A stretch of 64,000 nucleotides of DNA, taken from contig JAMLIC010000020.1 in NCBI GenBank assembly GCA_023954375.1, positions 62,001 to 126,000 on the forward strand. Direction: 5' to 3'. Position numbers and translations under genes: made by a program. Of the stretch, positions 1-9,503 are shown in pieces (the first letter of the stretch is position 1; each line of letters opens with the position of its first letter). Under the pieces are notes generated by a model that saw nothing but the letters and a program-made list of their open reading frames with translations, was not told where the DNA came from and made no database searches. The DNA comes from Planctomycetota bacterium. GTDB lineage: Bacteria > Planctomycetota > J058.

Positions 1-2186
1 TCGACGAGCGCCTGGTCGCGGTCACGCCGCGCCAGCGTCAGCGCGGCGAGGCACGCGTCGGCCCTGCGCGACCTACTGAACCCCGGGAGGCTGGCCGCCC
101 GCAGGAGGAGGAAGCGCGCCGTGGTCGCGCCGCCGCGGCGGAGCCCCGCGCCCGCCACCGCGTGCGCCAGCTCGTGGTCGCCGATCTCGAGCAGCGCCTC
201 GGCGAGCGCGCGCAGCTCCGCGCTGGACGCCGCCGCCGCGCCGTCGGCCTCCCCGAGGACCGACCGCAGGCGCCGGCGCAGCTCCCCGGGCGGGCGGAGC
301 GCCAGCCCGGCATCGGCGGCGATCAGCGCCGCCCGCCCGAGGGCCGGGGGGAGCGCGTCGTTGGCAGCCTGGGGCGTGGCCGGCGCCTGCTTCAGGCCGC
401 ACGCCTGGCCGACGGACTCCAGCAGCAGCGCGGCGCCGAGGTCCGAGTCGAGCCGGCGCGTCGCAGCGGCCAGGTGACCGGCCTGGGCGCCCGCGTCACC
501 GCGCAGGCCCGCCTCGACCCAGCGCAGGGCCGCGAGGAGCGCCGGCCGTCGCCCTTCCTGCGCCTCCGGAAGCGCCTCGAGCGCGACCACGTCCTTGGCC
601 AGGAGGTGCGGCTTCTTCTGCTTGGCGTGGCGTCGGGCGGCGGACACGAGCAGGCGCATGCGCGCCCGACGCACGGCCGGGTCGAGCGCATCGCGCTGCT
701 CGGCCTGTTCGACGTGCCGGAGGGCCAGGCTCAGGGCCCCGCGCGCCTCCGCTGACGTGGCGAGCGCGAGGAGCGGCGCCGGGTCGTCGGGCAGGGCCGC
801 GTGCCAGCGCTCGGCCACGCGGTCGACCTCCTTGGGCGGGCCCGCGCGCCGGGCGTGGGCCAGCCAGGCCTGGAACGCCGCCGCGTGCGGGTCGGCGGCG
901 CAGGCCCGCTCGAGCAGGCGCGCGGGGTCGAGGAACCACAGGTCGGGCGGGCCTGCCGGCGGCGCCCAGGCCGCCACGTCGGGCGGCTGCCCGCGGTAGA
1001 AGCCGCCGTGGCCCTCGAAGCGCCGCCGGAAGTCCATGACGTCACCGGACCCGCTCGCCTCGCGCGAGCGCTCCAGCAGGTCGGCGGCCCGCAGGAACAC
1101 GGCCGCCGCCTCGGGCCCGTCGGCCCGGAACCTGCCCTCGAGCGCGCCCACGCGCAGGGCCTCGAGCCAGGCGCTGGCCGCGTCGACCAGGCCTCCCTGA
1201 CGTTCGAACAGGAGGGCCAGGAGCCGCCAGAAGCGCTGGTCGTGGCGCGACGTCCCGCCCTGCGCCTTCAGGAGGCGATCGGTGGGGAGCCCGAGCGCCA
1301 GGCCGAGCACCGCGAGCCGCTGTCGCAGGAGGTCGAGCAGGTCGGGCGCCTCGCGCGCGCAGGCCTCGACGGCCACCTCGATGGCGCGCAGGGCCTTGCC
1401 CTTGCCGCCGCCGCCGCCCGCGCGCTCGAGGGCGGCGTCGACCGCCGCGAGCGCCGCGCCCAGGCTCGTCTGGGTCGGCGTGATGCCCGGCACCGCCTGG
1501 CCCTCGAGGAGCGCGCGCAGCGCCGGGATGGCCCGCGCCGCCGCGGCGTCGGGCGGGATGGCCGCGATGGCCTCGCGGCAGCGGTCGTCCTCGTGCCGGT
1601 GGTAGCAGGCGATCGCCCGCGCGAGCGCCTTCCACGGGGCCAGCGGGCTCCGGCGCGAGACCTCCGGGAGCAGCAGGTCGTCGTCGGTCACGGGCCCGGT
1701 GGTGGCCGCCTCGAAGGCGCGGCAGAGCGCCGCCGCCGCCCGCCGCAGGGCGTGGTCCTCGGGCAGCGAGCTCGCCCCGGCCAGGGCGGCCAGGTCGACG
1801 ACCTCCGCGCGCACGCGCGCCTCGACGCGCGCCCGCGCGTCGGGGTCGAGCCCCGGGTCGCCGAGCGGGCGCACGAGCTCCGCGAGCGCCCGGGACACGG
1901 CGCGATCCGTCAGCCGCTCCGCCGCGCCCGGGAAGCGCTTGCGCACCGAGTCTGTCAGCGCCCGCGCCTCTGCGGCGAGCCCGCGCGCCTCGAGCCCGGC
2001 GATCCGCGCCAGGTAGGCCTCGATGGCCAGCGCCTCGGAGTCAGGCGTCGCCAGGCGCGCGTGCGCGTCGCGCGCCAGCTCGACCGCCTCCTTCGTCTGG
2101 CCGCGGGCCAGATGCTCCCGCACCCGCGACGTGACCTCGCGGAAGGGGAGCTCGAGCAGCGGCGCGCGCGTATCCCGTCGACCCAT
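1..2186 (-). CDS. Large helical-repeat (TPR-like) protein, C-terminus cut by window edge
   Basis: A frame opening with ATG at 2186 stays open for 728 codons to the left edge, with G or C at nearly every third position, so it is coding although its stop lies outside. The product begins MGRRDTRAPLLELP and is Ala/Leu/Arg/Glu-rich and almost entirely helical. Repeated blocks such as LALATSAEARGALSLALRHV resemble degenerate TPR or other alpha-solenoid repeats. No signal peptide, membrane segment or catalytic motif is visible, so it is probably a cytoplasmic scaffold or protein-interaction factor. I do not recognise the family. It is transcribed leftward, away from the decayed kinase at 2598. An antisense frame across the same stretch (801-2207) is a GC-driven shadow. 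Confidence 0.75.
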   Translation of the reverse strand, partial: MGRRDTRAPLLELPFREVTSRVREHLARGQTKEAVELARDAHARLATPDSEALAIEAYLARIAGLEARGLAAEARALTDSVRKRFPGAAERLTDRAVSRALAELVRPLGDPGLDPDARARVEARVRAEVVDLAALAGASSLPEDHALRRAAAALCRAFEAATTGPVTDDDLLLPEVSRRSPLAPWKALARAIACYHRHEDDRCREAIAAIPPDAAAARAIPALRALLEGQAVPGITPTQTSLGAALAAVDAALERAGGGGGKGKALRAIEVAVEACAREAPDLLDLLRQRLAVLGLALGLPTDRLLKAQGGTSRHDQRFWRLLALLFERQGGLVDAASAWLEALRVGALEGRFRADGPEAAAVFLRAADLLERSREASGSGDVMDFRRRFEGHGGFYRGQPPDVAAWAPPAGPPDLWFLDPARLLERACAADPHAAAFQAWLAHARRAGPPKEVDRVAERWHAALPDDPAPLLALATSAEARGALSLALRHVEQAEQRDALDPAVRRARMRLLVSAARRHAKQKKPHLLAKDVVALEALPEAQEGRRPALLAALRWVEAGLRGDAGAQAGHLAAATRRLDSDLGAALLLESVGQACGLKQAPATPQAANDALPPALGRAALIAADAGLALRPPGELRRRLRSVLGEADGAAAASSAELRALAEALLEIGDHELAHAVAGAGLRRGGATTARFLLLRAASLPGFSRSRRADACLAALTLARRDRDQALV

Positions 2187-2597
2187 GGTGCACCGGCCGG
2201 ACTCTAGCCTCCGGCGCCGACATCCGCGAGCGCGCCGGCGCGCGCGGCGCAACCCCTCGCGGGGGCGGATCGTGCGTGGTCGGCCTCGGGCTCGACCCCC
2301 AGCCCGCCGGCGCGACCGCTCGGGTCGGCGAGCTCACCGAGCACGCATCGCCCCCTGGCGTGACCAGCAGGAGGCTGCCCGCCGGCGAGCGTGCGCGTCC
2401 ACTCCCTGCCGGGACCTACGGAGCCCGGGGCCTGCTCAGGTCCTTGCCCGTCCACCCTGGATCGGTCGATCGAGGGACGGAGAGGCCCCTGGGCCTCGGC
2501 CCCCTGAGATCGCCGCTGCGTCAGCCGGTAGCCCCCTCGCGCGAGGGCCGGCCGCCGGCCCTGGCGACGAACCCGGCGCCACGGCCATGCTCGGCGC
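2187..2597. other. Stretch without a recognisable gene
   Basis: About 410 bases lie between the leftward helical-repeat gene and the decayed kinase. Open frames cross it but none has a recognisable product, start context or consistent third-position bias. It probably holds the leftward promoter of the first gene. No clear -35/-10 pair is visible in this GC-rich sequence. Confidence 0.4.
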
Positions 2598-3087
2598 GTG
2601 GCGACCCTGGCGCGCATCGGCCGCTTCGTCATCGAGGCCGAGCTCGTCCGCGGCGGCATGGGCGCGGTCCTCCGCGCCGGGGACCGGCGACCGGCGCGCG
2701 CGTCGCCGTCAAGGTCCTCCTCCACGCGGAGGCCGAGGACCTGCTGCGCTTCGAGCGCGAGGCGCGGCTCCTGGCGCAGGCGAGCCACCCGCACGTCGTC
2801 AGCCTGCTCGAGCTGGGCCGCGAGCAGGGGGGGCGGCCGTTCGTCGCCTTGGAGCTCGTCGGGGGCGAGTCGCTGGCGGCGCGCCTCGCCCCCGGCCCGC
2901 TCGAGTCGCGTGTGGCGGCGCGCCTGCTCGAGCCCTCGCGCGCGCCCTGGCCCACGCGCGCGGCGTGCGTGGTCCACCGCGATGTCAAGCCCGAGAGCGT
3001 GCTCATCGACCGCGAAGGGCGGGCGAAGCTCTCGGACTTCGGCCTCGCGCGGCGCACCGATGCAGGCGCCTCGCGCCTGACCGCCAC
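2598..3087 (+). pseudogene. Decayed serine/threonine protein kinase fragment
   Basis: From a GTG at 2598 the glycine-rich loop of a PknB-type kinase is readable (IGRFVIEAELVRGGMGAVLRAG). The frame is lost near 2695. The next frame supplies the ATP-binding lysine block (ARVAVKVLLHAEAEDLLRFE) and HPHVVSLLELG. A second shift near 2932 is needed to read ALARALAHARGV, and another near 2968 returns to the catalytic loop (VVHRDVKPESVL) and KLSDFGLAR. Homology ends just after DFG, so the activation segment, C-lobe and any downstream domain are missing. Three frame changes plus truncation mean it cannot make a working kinase. It is probably a relic related to the intact kinase-TPR genes at 5848 and 41437. 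Confidence 0.72.
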
Positions 3088-3109
3088 GTCGAGGCGGCGA
3101 TCGGCGGCG

Positions 3110-3435
3110 ATCATCATGGCGCTGACCATCCCGCCCCACGACGCGAACGAGGCCCGACGCGTCGTGGTGGCCCTCGACCGCGCCCTCGATGAAGACCCCG
3201 GCCGGCGCAGGCGCTCGCTGGCGTCGCCGGGCAGGACGGGGTGCGTGACCACGGCGAAGACCGCGCGCGCCGCGGGCGCGGAAGGCGCGCGGGGCCTCGA
3301 CCAGCGTGCTGCCGCTGGCTGCCGCTGCGGACCATGTCGCCGTAGATCACGACCGCCCCGGAGCGCCGAGCAGCGCGACGTGAGCAGCAGGAGAAAGGCG
3401 AAGAGGAACCGGACGCGCCTGGTCCTGGTCGTCAT
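3110..3435 (-). pseudogene. Probable decayed secreted-protein gene
   Basis: An ATG at 3435 opens a convincing secretion signal (MTTRTRRVRFLFAFLLLLTS) with strong G/C third positions for about 27 codons, after which the bias moves to another frame. Reading the biased frame in turn gives VVIYGDMVRSGSQRQ, STLVEAPRAFRARGA, VFAVVTHPVLPGDASERLRR and VFIEGAVEGHHDASGLVRV. This looks like one small exported protein broken by several single-base indels. It lies tail to tail with the decayed kinase, so the whole 2.6-3.4 kb segment appears to be decaying or poorly sequenced. The family is not recognised. Confidence 0.33.
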
Positions 3436-3493
3436 GGGGCGGAGACTGCACGGAGGAGTAGCCCCTCCTGCCAGAGGGGGCCTCGCCACCGCG

Positions 3494-3697
3494 CTACTCG
3501 TCGTCGTCGTCAAAGCTCGGCCGCGTCGACCGCTGCGCGCTCAGGCGCGCCGTGGCGAGCGCCCGTCGGGCGACCGCCTCGACCTCCTGCGGGCCGTGCG
3601 CGACCACGGTGAGCGCCCTTCCGTCGACCAGGACCGCGCCGACCCAGCACCCCCCCGTCGCGCTCATGAGGTTCTGCCCGACGGCTCTCGCAGCCAA
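3494..3697 (-). CDS. Small protein with acidic C-terminal tail, unknown function
   Basis: A 67-codon frame from a TTG at 3697, or 57 codons from the ATG at 3667, has almost exclusively G or C third positions. The product reads GCWVGAVLVDGRALTVVAHG, then a helix (EVEAVARRALATARLSAQ), and ends in DDDDE. The beta-strand pattern followed by a helix suggests a small folded domain rather than noise. Neither start has a strong ribosome site; the TTG has GCGGAG close by. It runs opposite to the DUF885 gene at 3773 and shares its upstream region. Function is unknown. It could also be the surviving 3' end of a longer gene. Confidence 0.42.
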   Translation of the reverse strand: MAARAVGQNLMSATGGCWVGAVLVDGRALTVVAHGPQEVEAVARRALATARLSAQRSTRPSFDDDDE

Positions 3698-3772
3698 CTC
3701 CGCTCATCGCCCTGACCGCGAGGCCGATGAGCCGGCGCCGGCTCGACCGCTTCACGTCACCGGAGGTTCGTC

Positions 3773-5683
3773 ATGCAGATTCGAGCGACGGGGGTCCTGG
3801 CCGCCCTCGTGATCACCCTGACGGCGACGCCTCCGGCCGAGGTGAGCGCGCAGGAGCCACCGCGTGGTTCGGGCCGGGCGGACGCGGGCGCCGACGGGTC
3901 GCCGCGCCAGGACGCCGCCTCCACCTCCTCGGCGGACGATCGCCTCCTGGCCCTGCTCGACGAGGACCTCGAGGCCCTGATGGCGCGTCACCCCCTGTGG
4001 GCGAGCGTCCGCGGAGACCGACGCTTCGACGATCGCCTCACGGACCCGAGCCCCGAGGCCGAGGCGGCGTGGACCGACGCGGCGCGCATGAGGCTCGAGC
4101 GCCTGCGCCGGCTGGACCTGACGACCCTCTCGCCCAGGAGCCGCATCGACGCCGACCTGCTCGAGTACGAGCTGCTGCGCCGGCTCGCCAGCGCGCGGTT
4201 CCGCGAGTGGCTGACGCCCGTCACGCTCATCGAGGGGCCGCATCAGTGGCTGCCGCAGCTCCCGGGGCGGCTGTCGTTCACCAGCCGCGCCCAGCTGGAG
4301 GCGTTCGCGGCGCGCCTCGAGGCCGTGCGAGGCCATGCGGGGCAGCTCATGATCAACATGCGCCGCGGCGTCGCGGAGGGGGTCACCCCGCCGCGCCTCG
4401 TCGTGGGCGCGCTGGTCGAGAAGTACCGGGCGCTGGCGCGTGGCGCGCCCGACGAGCACCTCCTCTTCTCCCCGCTCGCCCGCCTCCCCGGCGACGACCC
4501 GCTGCGCGCGCGGGGGCTCGCGGCCGTCCAGCAGGTCACGCGGACGCTCGGGGCCTTCGCCGACTTCATCGAGCGTGAGTACCTGCCGGCCTGCCGCGAC
4601 TCGATCGCGGCCATCGAGCGGCCCGACGGGGTCGAGTTCTACGCCCACTGCCTCGCGGAGCACACCACCCTGTCGCTCGGCGCCGACGACGTCCACGCGC
4701 TGGGCCTGACGGAGGTCGCGCGGATCAAGGCCGAGATGCTCGAGGTGATCGGGCGCGCGGGCGTCGACATCGACGCGAGCCTCGAGGGCGACGCGCGGCT
4801 GCGCGCCTTCGTCGAGCAGCTGCGCGGCGATCCACGCAACTTCTGTCGCTCGGCCGAGGAGCTGCTGGCCCGCTACCGTGACGTGGCGAAGCGTGTCGAC
4901 CCCGAGCTGCCGCGCCTCTTCGGGCGCCTCCCCCGCAACACGTACGGCGTTCAGGCCATGCCCGAGCTCCTCGCGCGCTCCGCGCCGACGGCCTACTACC
5001 TCCACGGCTCGCTCGAGAACGGGACCCCCGGCTGGTTCGTCGCCAACACGTCCGCCCTCGACCAGCGCCCCATCTACGAGGTCGTCCCCTTGACCTTGCA
5101 TGAGGCCGTGCCTGGCCACCACCTGCAGGTCGCGCTCGCGCAGGAGCTCACGGACGTCCACCCCTGGCGCACGCTGCTCAGCTACACGGCCTTCGCCGAG
5201 GGCTGGGGCGTGTATGCGGAGCGTCTGGGCCTGGAGATGGGCCCGCCGGGCTCGCGCGGCCTCTATGCCCGGCCCATCGACGACTTCGGGCGCCTGAGCT
5301 TCGAGATGTGGCGCGCCCTGCGCCTCGTCGTCGACACCGGCCTCCACACCAGAGGCTGGTCGCGGCAGCAGGCCATCGAGTACATGCTCGCCAACAGCGC
5401 GCTGGCGGCGGCGAACGTCGAGCGGGAGGTGGACCGCTACGTCGCCTGGCCGGGACAGGGGGTGGCCTACAAGCTGGGCGAGCTGAAGCTGCGCGAGCTC
5501 CGCGCCCGCGCCGAGGCCGCCCTGGGCGAGCGCTTCGACCTGCGGGCCTTCCACGACGCGGTCCTCGGGGAGGGCGCCGTGCCGCTCGGGGTGCTGGAGC
5601 GGCTGGTGGAGCGCTGGATCGACGATGCGCGGCGCGACGCCGCTTCGGCCGCAGCGCCTCACTCGCACGGGGCCCCGCGCTGA
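3773..5683 (+). CDS. Secreted DUF885-family metallopeptidase-like protein
   Basis: This 636-residue protein starts at an ATG with GGAGG five bases upstream. It has a Sec signal peptide (MQIRATGVLAALVITLTA, cleavage after VSAQ), so it acts outside the cytoplasm. The DUF885 hallmark LHEAVPGHHLQ is at residues 442-452, with H443, E444 and H449 forming a gluzincin-like HEx4H site. The following AFAEGWGVYAERLGLEMG supplies the downstream glutamates. Length and motif spacing are normal for the family, whose members are generally regarded as zinc peptidases of unsettled substrate. The gene stands alone, separated by about 165 bases from the kinase-TPR gene that follows on the same strand. Confidence 0.92.
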   Translation: MQIRATGVLAALVITLTATPPAEVSAQEPPRGSGRADAGADGSPRQDAASTSSADDRLLALLDEDLEALMARHPLWASVRGDRRFDDRLTDPSPEAEAAWTDAARMRLERLRRLDLTTLSPRSRIDADLLEYELLRRLASARFREWLTPVTLIEGPHQWLPQLPGRLSFTSRAQLEAFAARLEAVRGHAGQLMINMRRGVAEGVTPPRLVVGALVEKYRALARGAPDEHLLFSPLARLPGDDPLRARGLAAVQQVTRTLGAFADFIEREYLPACRDSIAAIERPDGVEFYAHCLAEHTTLSLGADDVHALGLTEVARIKAEMLEVIGRAGVDIDASLEGDARLRAFVEQLRGDPRNFCRSAEELLARYRDVAKRVDPELPRLFGRLPRNTYGVQAMPELLARSAPTAYYLHGSLENGTPGWFVANTSALDQRPIYEVVPLTLHEAVPGHHLQVALAQELTDVHPWRTLLSYTAFAEGWGVYAERLGLEMGPPGSRGLYARPIDDFGRLSFEMWRALRLVVDTGLHTRGWSRQQAIEYMLANSALAAANVEREVDRYVAWPGQGVAYKLGELKLRELRARAEAALGERFDLRAFHDAVLGEGAVPLGVLERLVERWIDDARRDAASAAAPHSHGAPR

Positions 5684-5847
5684 CCCCCGACGGCTCATGA
5701 CTCGGTGGTCTCCTCGTGGCGCCCCTCCGCCACCCTCGGCCGCCGGCGGGTCCTGGGCGGGCATGGCGCGGGTCAGCGCGCCGTTCCACACTACGACACG
5801 AGGGCGACGCCCCCGCGCCCGACCGCTCTGCTCGCAGGAGGCAGGGG

Positions 5848-8800
5848 ATGCACGAGGTTCCGCCGAGCTCGAGCCCCCCTCCCCGCGAGCCCGGCGCCGG
5901 GGATGAGCCGGCCGACACGTGGCTCGCGCCGGGCGGCGCGGGCGGTCCCTCCGCCGATACTCGGTTCGACGCCCTCTGGGACGAGGTCGAGCGCGCGCTG
6001 CGCGAGGGACGGCCCCTCGGGGCGTCCGAGCTCGCCGCGCGGCACGGGGTCCCCGTCGCGGAGGCGGAGGACTGCCTGCTCGCTGCGCGCAGCCTGCAGG
6101 AGGCCTGCGCGCCCGTCGTGACGCCCACGCCACGCGCGCTCGGGGCGTACCAGATCACGGGCGAGCTGGCCCGTGGGGGCATGGGGATCGTCTATCGCGC
6201 CTGGCGCGAGGACCTGCGCGCCGACTTCGCCCTGAAGGTCCTCGCCGCGGGGGGGAGCGCCAGCCCGGAGCAGCTGCAGCGCCTGCACATCGAGGCGCGC
6301 GCCGCCGCCAGGGTGCGTCACCCCAACGTCGTCACCGTGCACGACGTGGGGGTGGACCAGGGGCTCGCGTTCCTGGTCATGGACCTCGTCCCCGGCGAGA
6401 CCCTGCACGCGCTGCTGCGGCGCGAGGGCCCGCTGGCGCCGCGGCGCGCGGCGGCGCTTGCCCACGCCCTCGCTCAGGGTCTGGCGGCCGTCCACGCGCT
6501 GGGCGTGCTGCACCGTGACCTCAAGCCGCAGAACGTCATCGTGGCGACCGACGGACGCCCCCTGCTGACCGACTTCGGGCTGGCCAAGGACACCCTCGTC
6601 CCGGAGCCGGGGCTGACCGAGAGCGGTCAGTTCATGGGGACCGTGGGCTACGTGGCGCCGGAGCAAGCGCGGGGACAGCTGGGGCGAGTCGACGGGCGCG
6701 CCGACGTGTACGGGATGGGCGCCACGCTCTACCACATGCTCGCAGGGGCTCCACCGTTCGCCGGCCTCTCCACCGTCGACGCGCTGGCCGCCGCGGCGCA
6801 GGGCGAGGTCCCTCCGATCTCGTCGGCGCGCCCGGGCGCCGTGGGGCCGGAGCTGGAGGCGATCTGCCTCAAGTGCCTCGAGGCGGCGCCCGAGGACCGC
6901 TACGCCTCGGCGCAGGAGCTCGCGGACGACCTGGCCCGCTTCCTCGAGGGCCTCCCGGTCCTGGCGCGCCCGCCCAGCTTGCTGCGCCGCGCGCGGGGCT
7001 GGGCCTGGCGCCACCGGACGGCGACATCCGTCCTGGTGGCGGGGGCGATGACACTCCTCGCCGCGACCCTGGCCGCCGCCGGGGGGGCGGCGCTGAGCCG
7101 ACGTCGCGCGGAGGGGCTGCGGATCGAGGCGGCCAGGACGACGTACGAGCGGCACCGGACCGGGTTCGACCAGTCGCGCGCTGCCCCGCTGCCTGCCGTC
7201 GGCCCGCCGGTGTCCGATGCCGAGCTCGGCCTCGGGCTGCAGGCGCTCGAGGCGGCGGAGGAGTGGCACCGGCTCGCCCCGGCCGACGCGCGGGCGCGCC
7301 TCGCGTTCGTGGAGACCGCCTTCGCGCTGGGCGAGCGGGCGAGCGCGGCCGGGCAGTGGTCGCTGGCCGCTTACGCCCATCGGCGCGTGGCGCCGCGCGC
7401 CCCGGCCCGCGCCCGGGAGGCGGCGTCGCGGCTGGAGGAGGCTCGCACCGCCGAGGCGCGCAGGCGGCGCGAGGAGGTGCAGCGCTGGTTGGCCAGGGCC
7501 CGGACGGGGGAGCTGGCGGCCCGGCCGGAGGGGCTGCAGGAGGCGCTGATCGCCATCGCCCGTCACCCCGAGCCCCAGACCGTCGAGCTCCTGGCGGACG
7601 CGCTCGAGGAGGTGGCCGCGGACCTCCTCCAGGCCGAGGCCACGTGGGTCCGCGCGCGTCTCCCCGGCGTCCCAGGGGTCGAGGAGGCCCTGGCGGCCCG
7701 CCTCGCCACGCCGCCCGGCCACGACCTCCCGCGGTCCGCCAGGGACACGCTCCTGCGCGCGCGGCAGCGCCCCCCTCCCGACCCGAGCGCGAGCGGACCG
7801 CTGGTCAATGACGCCGACCTGGCCCTGGCGCAGCGAGACGCGGTGACGCAGAGGAGCCTGGACATGGCGCGCCTCGCCTGCGACGCGCTCGGTCACATCG
7901 GCCTGCCCGGGCGGGCGGTCCCGGCGCTAGGGCGCTACTTGCACGCCGAGGCCGACCCCCTGCGGGCCGTGCCCGCCGGCCTGGCGCTCGCCCGCCTCCC
8001 CGGCGCGGAGGCCAGGGCGCTCCTCTGGTGGAGCGCCCGCTTCCACGGCTTCAACGGCCCCTACAGGGTGGTGGGCCTCGCGGCCGCCGGCCCCGCCGGG
8101 GCGGAGGCGTTCGCCGGCCCGGAGCCCGACGCCGCTGACGACTGGTTCCGGCGCGGGCTCGCGCGCTGGGCGTTCGGCGACCCTCATGGCGGGGGCGAGG
8201 ACATGACCCGAGGGCTCGACCTCGAGCCCGGGCGCGCCGACGCGTGGGCGGACCGCGCCGTCATGCGGTCCGCGGCCGGCGACGTGGAGGGCGCGCTGGC
8301 GGACCTCGAGCGCGCCCTCGCGCTCGACCCCGGGCTGGTCGGCGCCTGGATCAACCGCGGCAACCTCCACGAGGCCAGCGGGGACCTGGAGGGCGCGATC
8401 GCCGACTTCACGCGAGCCATCGAGCTCGCCCCGGAGCGGCCCTACGCCTGGGAGGGCAGGGCCTTCGCGCGGGCGCGGCGCGGCGACCTCGCGGGGGCGC
8501 TGGCGGACCACGCGGCGGCCATCGACCGCGACCCGCGTCGCGCCGCCTCGTGGTCGGGGCGCGGCCTCACGCGCGCGGCGAGCGGCGACCTGCTGGGCGG
8601 GATCGAGGACCAGACGCGCGCGCTCGCGCTCGAGCCTCGCCTCGTCGAGGCGTGGGCGCGCCGGGGCCTCGCCCGGGAGCAGGTAGGGGAGCACGAAGCC
8701 GCCCACGCCGACTACACGCGGGCGATCGAGCTCGCCCCGCACCTCGCCGAGGCCTGGTCCACGCGCGCTCGGGCGCGTCTCGCTCGGGGTGACCGGGCCG

Positions 8801-8997
8801 GGGCGGTGTCGGACCTGACCAGGGCGCTGGAGCTGGACCCTGCCTTCGCGGAGGCCTGGCTGGAGCGCGGGCGCGCCCGGCTGGCGCTCGGTGAGCGCGC
8901 GGGGGCGCGCGCCGACCTGGAGCGCTTCGTCGAGCTCGCGCCGGACCACCGCGCCGCGCCGCAGGCGCGCGCGCTCCTCGCGGGCGACGGCGACTGA
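5848..8997 (+). CDS. Membrane serine/threonine kinase with TPR tail (kinase-TPR 1)
   Basis: The ATG at 5848 has AGGAGG six bases upstream and is preferred to an in-frame start 44 codons earlier. The 1049-residue protein has a short helical N-domain and then a PknB-like kinase: Gly loop G110-G113, Lys130, HRDLKPQN at 222-229 and DFG at 242-244. One membrane segment lies near 391-415. A conserved middle domain (420-760) contains HPEPQTVELL and ACDALGHIGL. The tail from about 770 carries seven or so TPRs (GRADAWADRAVMRSAAGD type). All catalytic residues are present. It is a likely sensor or scaffold kinase at the membrane. The gene at 41437 is a full-length paralogue sharing even the middle domain. 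A perfect hairpin follows the stop. Confidence 0.93.
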   Translation: MHEVPPSSSPPPREPGAGDEPADTWLAPGGAGGPSADTRFDALWDEVERALREGRPLGASELAARHGVPVAEAEDCLLAARSLQEACAPVVTPTPRALGAYQITGELARGGMGIVYRAWREDLRADFALKVLAAGGSASPEQLQRLHIEARAAARVRHPNVVTVHDVGVDQGLAFLVMDLVPGETLHALLRREGPLAPRRAAALAHALAQGLAAVHALGVLHRDLKPQNVIVATDGRPLLTDFGLAKDTLVPEPGLTESGQFMGTVGYVAPEQARGQLGRVDGRADVYGMGATLYHMLAGAPPFAGLSTVDALAAAAQGEVPPISSARPGAVGPELEAICLKCLEAAPEDRYASAQELADDLARFLEGLPVLARPPSLLRRARGWAWRHRTATSVLVAGAMTLLAATLAAAGGAALSRRRAEGLRIEAARTTYERHRTGFDQSRAAPLPAVGPPVSDAELGLGLQALEAAEEWHRLAPADARARLAFVETAFALGERASAAGQWSLAAYAHRRVAPRAPARAREAASRLEEARTAEARRRREEVQRWLARARTGELAARPEGLQEALIAIARHPEPQTVELLADALEEVAADLLQAEATWVRARLPGVPGVEEALAARLATPPGHDLPRSARDTLLRARQRPPPDPSASGPLVNDADLALAQRDAVTQRSLDMARLACDALGHIGLPGRAVPALGRYLHAEADPLRAVPAGLALARLPGAEARALLWWSARFHGFNGPYRVVGLAAAGPAGAEAFAGPEPDAADDWFRRGLARWAFGDPHGGGEDMTRGLDLEPGRADAWADRAVMRSAAGDVEGALADLERALALDPGLVGAWINRGNLHEASGDLEGAIADFTRAIELAPERPYAWEGRAFARARRGDLAGALADHAAAIDRDPRRAASWSGRGLTRAASGDLLGGIEDQTRALALEPRLVEAWARRGLAREQVGEHEAAHADYTRAIELAPHLAEAWSTRARARLARGDRAGAVSDLTRALELDPAFAEAWLERGRARLALGERAGARADLERFVELAPDHRAAPQARALLAGDGD

Positions 8998-9005
8998 CCG
9001 CGCTC

Positions 9006-9044
9006 ACCGCTCGATCTGCGAGCGAAGCGAGCAGATCGAGCGGT
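9006..9044 (+). terminator. 14-bp perfect hairpin after kinase-TPR 1
   Basis: Arms 9006-9019 and 9031-9044 are perfectly complementary over 14 bp around an 11-base loop (GAGCGAAGCGA). The hairpin begins nine bases after the TGA of the kinase gene. No T-run follows, as is common in very GC-rich genomes, so it may act as a hairpin terminator or mRNA 3' end stabiliser. Confidence 0.6.
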
Positions 9045-9503
9045 GGCGCGCATCCCCGAGCGGAGGCCGCGAAGCGGCGGGCGAGGGCGACAGGTGCGTC
9101 ACTGCGGATCGGAGCATCGGGCCGTGTGCCCGGACGTGGCCATCAAGACGAGCGACGGCCGCTGTGACTCGAGCCCGTGCGATCGGCGGCTGGTGCGCCT
9201 TTCGCTCCGTTCCACCCGGTGGCCATCAGGCGGGGCCCGCGAAGTCACGAGCTCGAGGGCCGGGGCCTCGTCCTCGAAGAAGCAGGTGCGGGACCCCGGC
9301 CGCGCGCCTCTTCGAGACGGGCGCGCGCGGTCGCCCGATGACGGGCCGGGCCCCCGAGGGGCGCGACGCGCGCGACCGCGAGCGGTCGCCGGGATTTCAG
9401 CGACGGACGCCGTGTCCGACGCCGCTCATCCCCGCGGCCCCCCCCTGGGACGTGCGGCGCCCTCCGGGAGCCCCAACCCTCTGCCCGAGCGAGCACTCGA
9501 CCG
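9045..9503. other. Intergenic stretch with no recognisable gene
   Basis: About 460 bases between the kinase terminator and the vWA gene. Frames cross it but third-position bias is inconsistent and no product is recognisable. A short palindrome (CGACCGC-GA-GCGGTCG, about 9379-9394) is present. The promoter of the vWA gene is presumably here. Confidence 0.4.

Noticed and set aside
801..2207. Long rightward open frame opposite the helical-repeat gene
   Set aside because: Third-position bias and residue composition favour the leftward frame, which stays open for 728 codons; the rightward product is Arg/Ala/Gly-rich with no known domain.
9045..9503. Possible small gene upstream of the vWA gene
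   Set aside because: Bias changes between frames and there is no recognisable product or start context.
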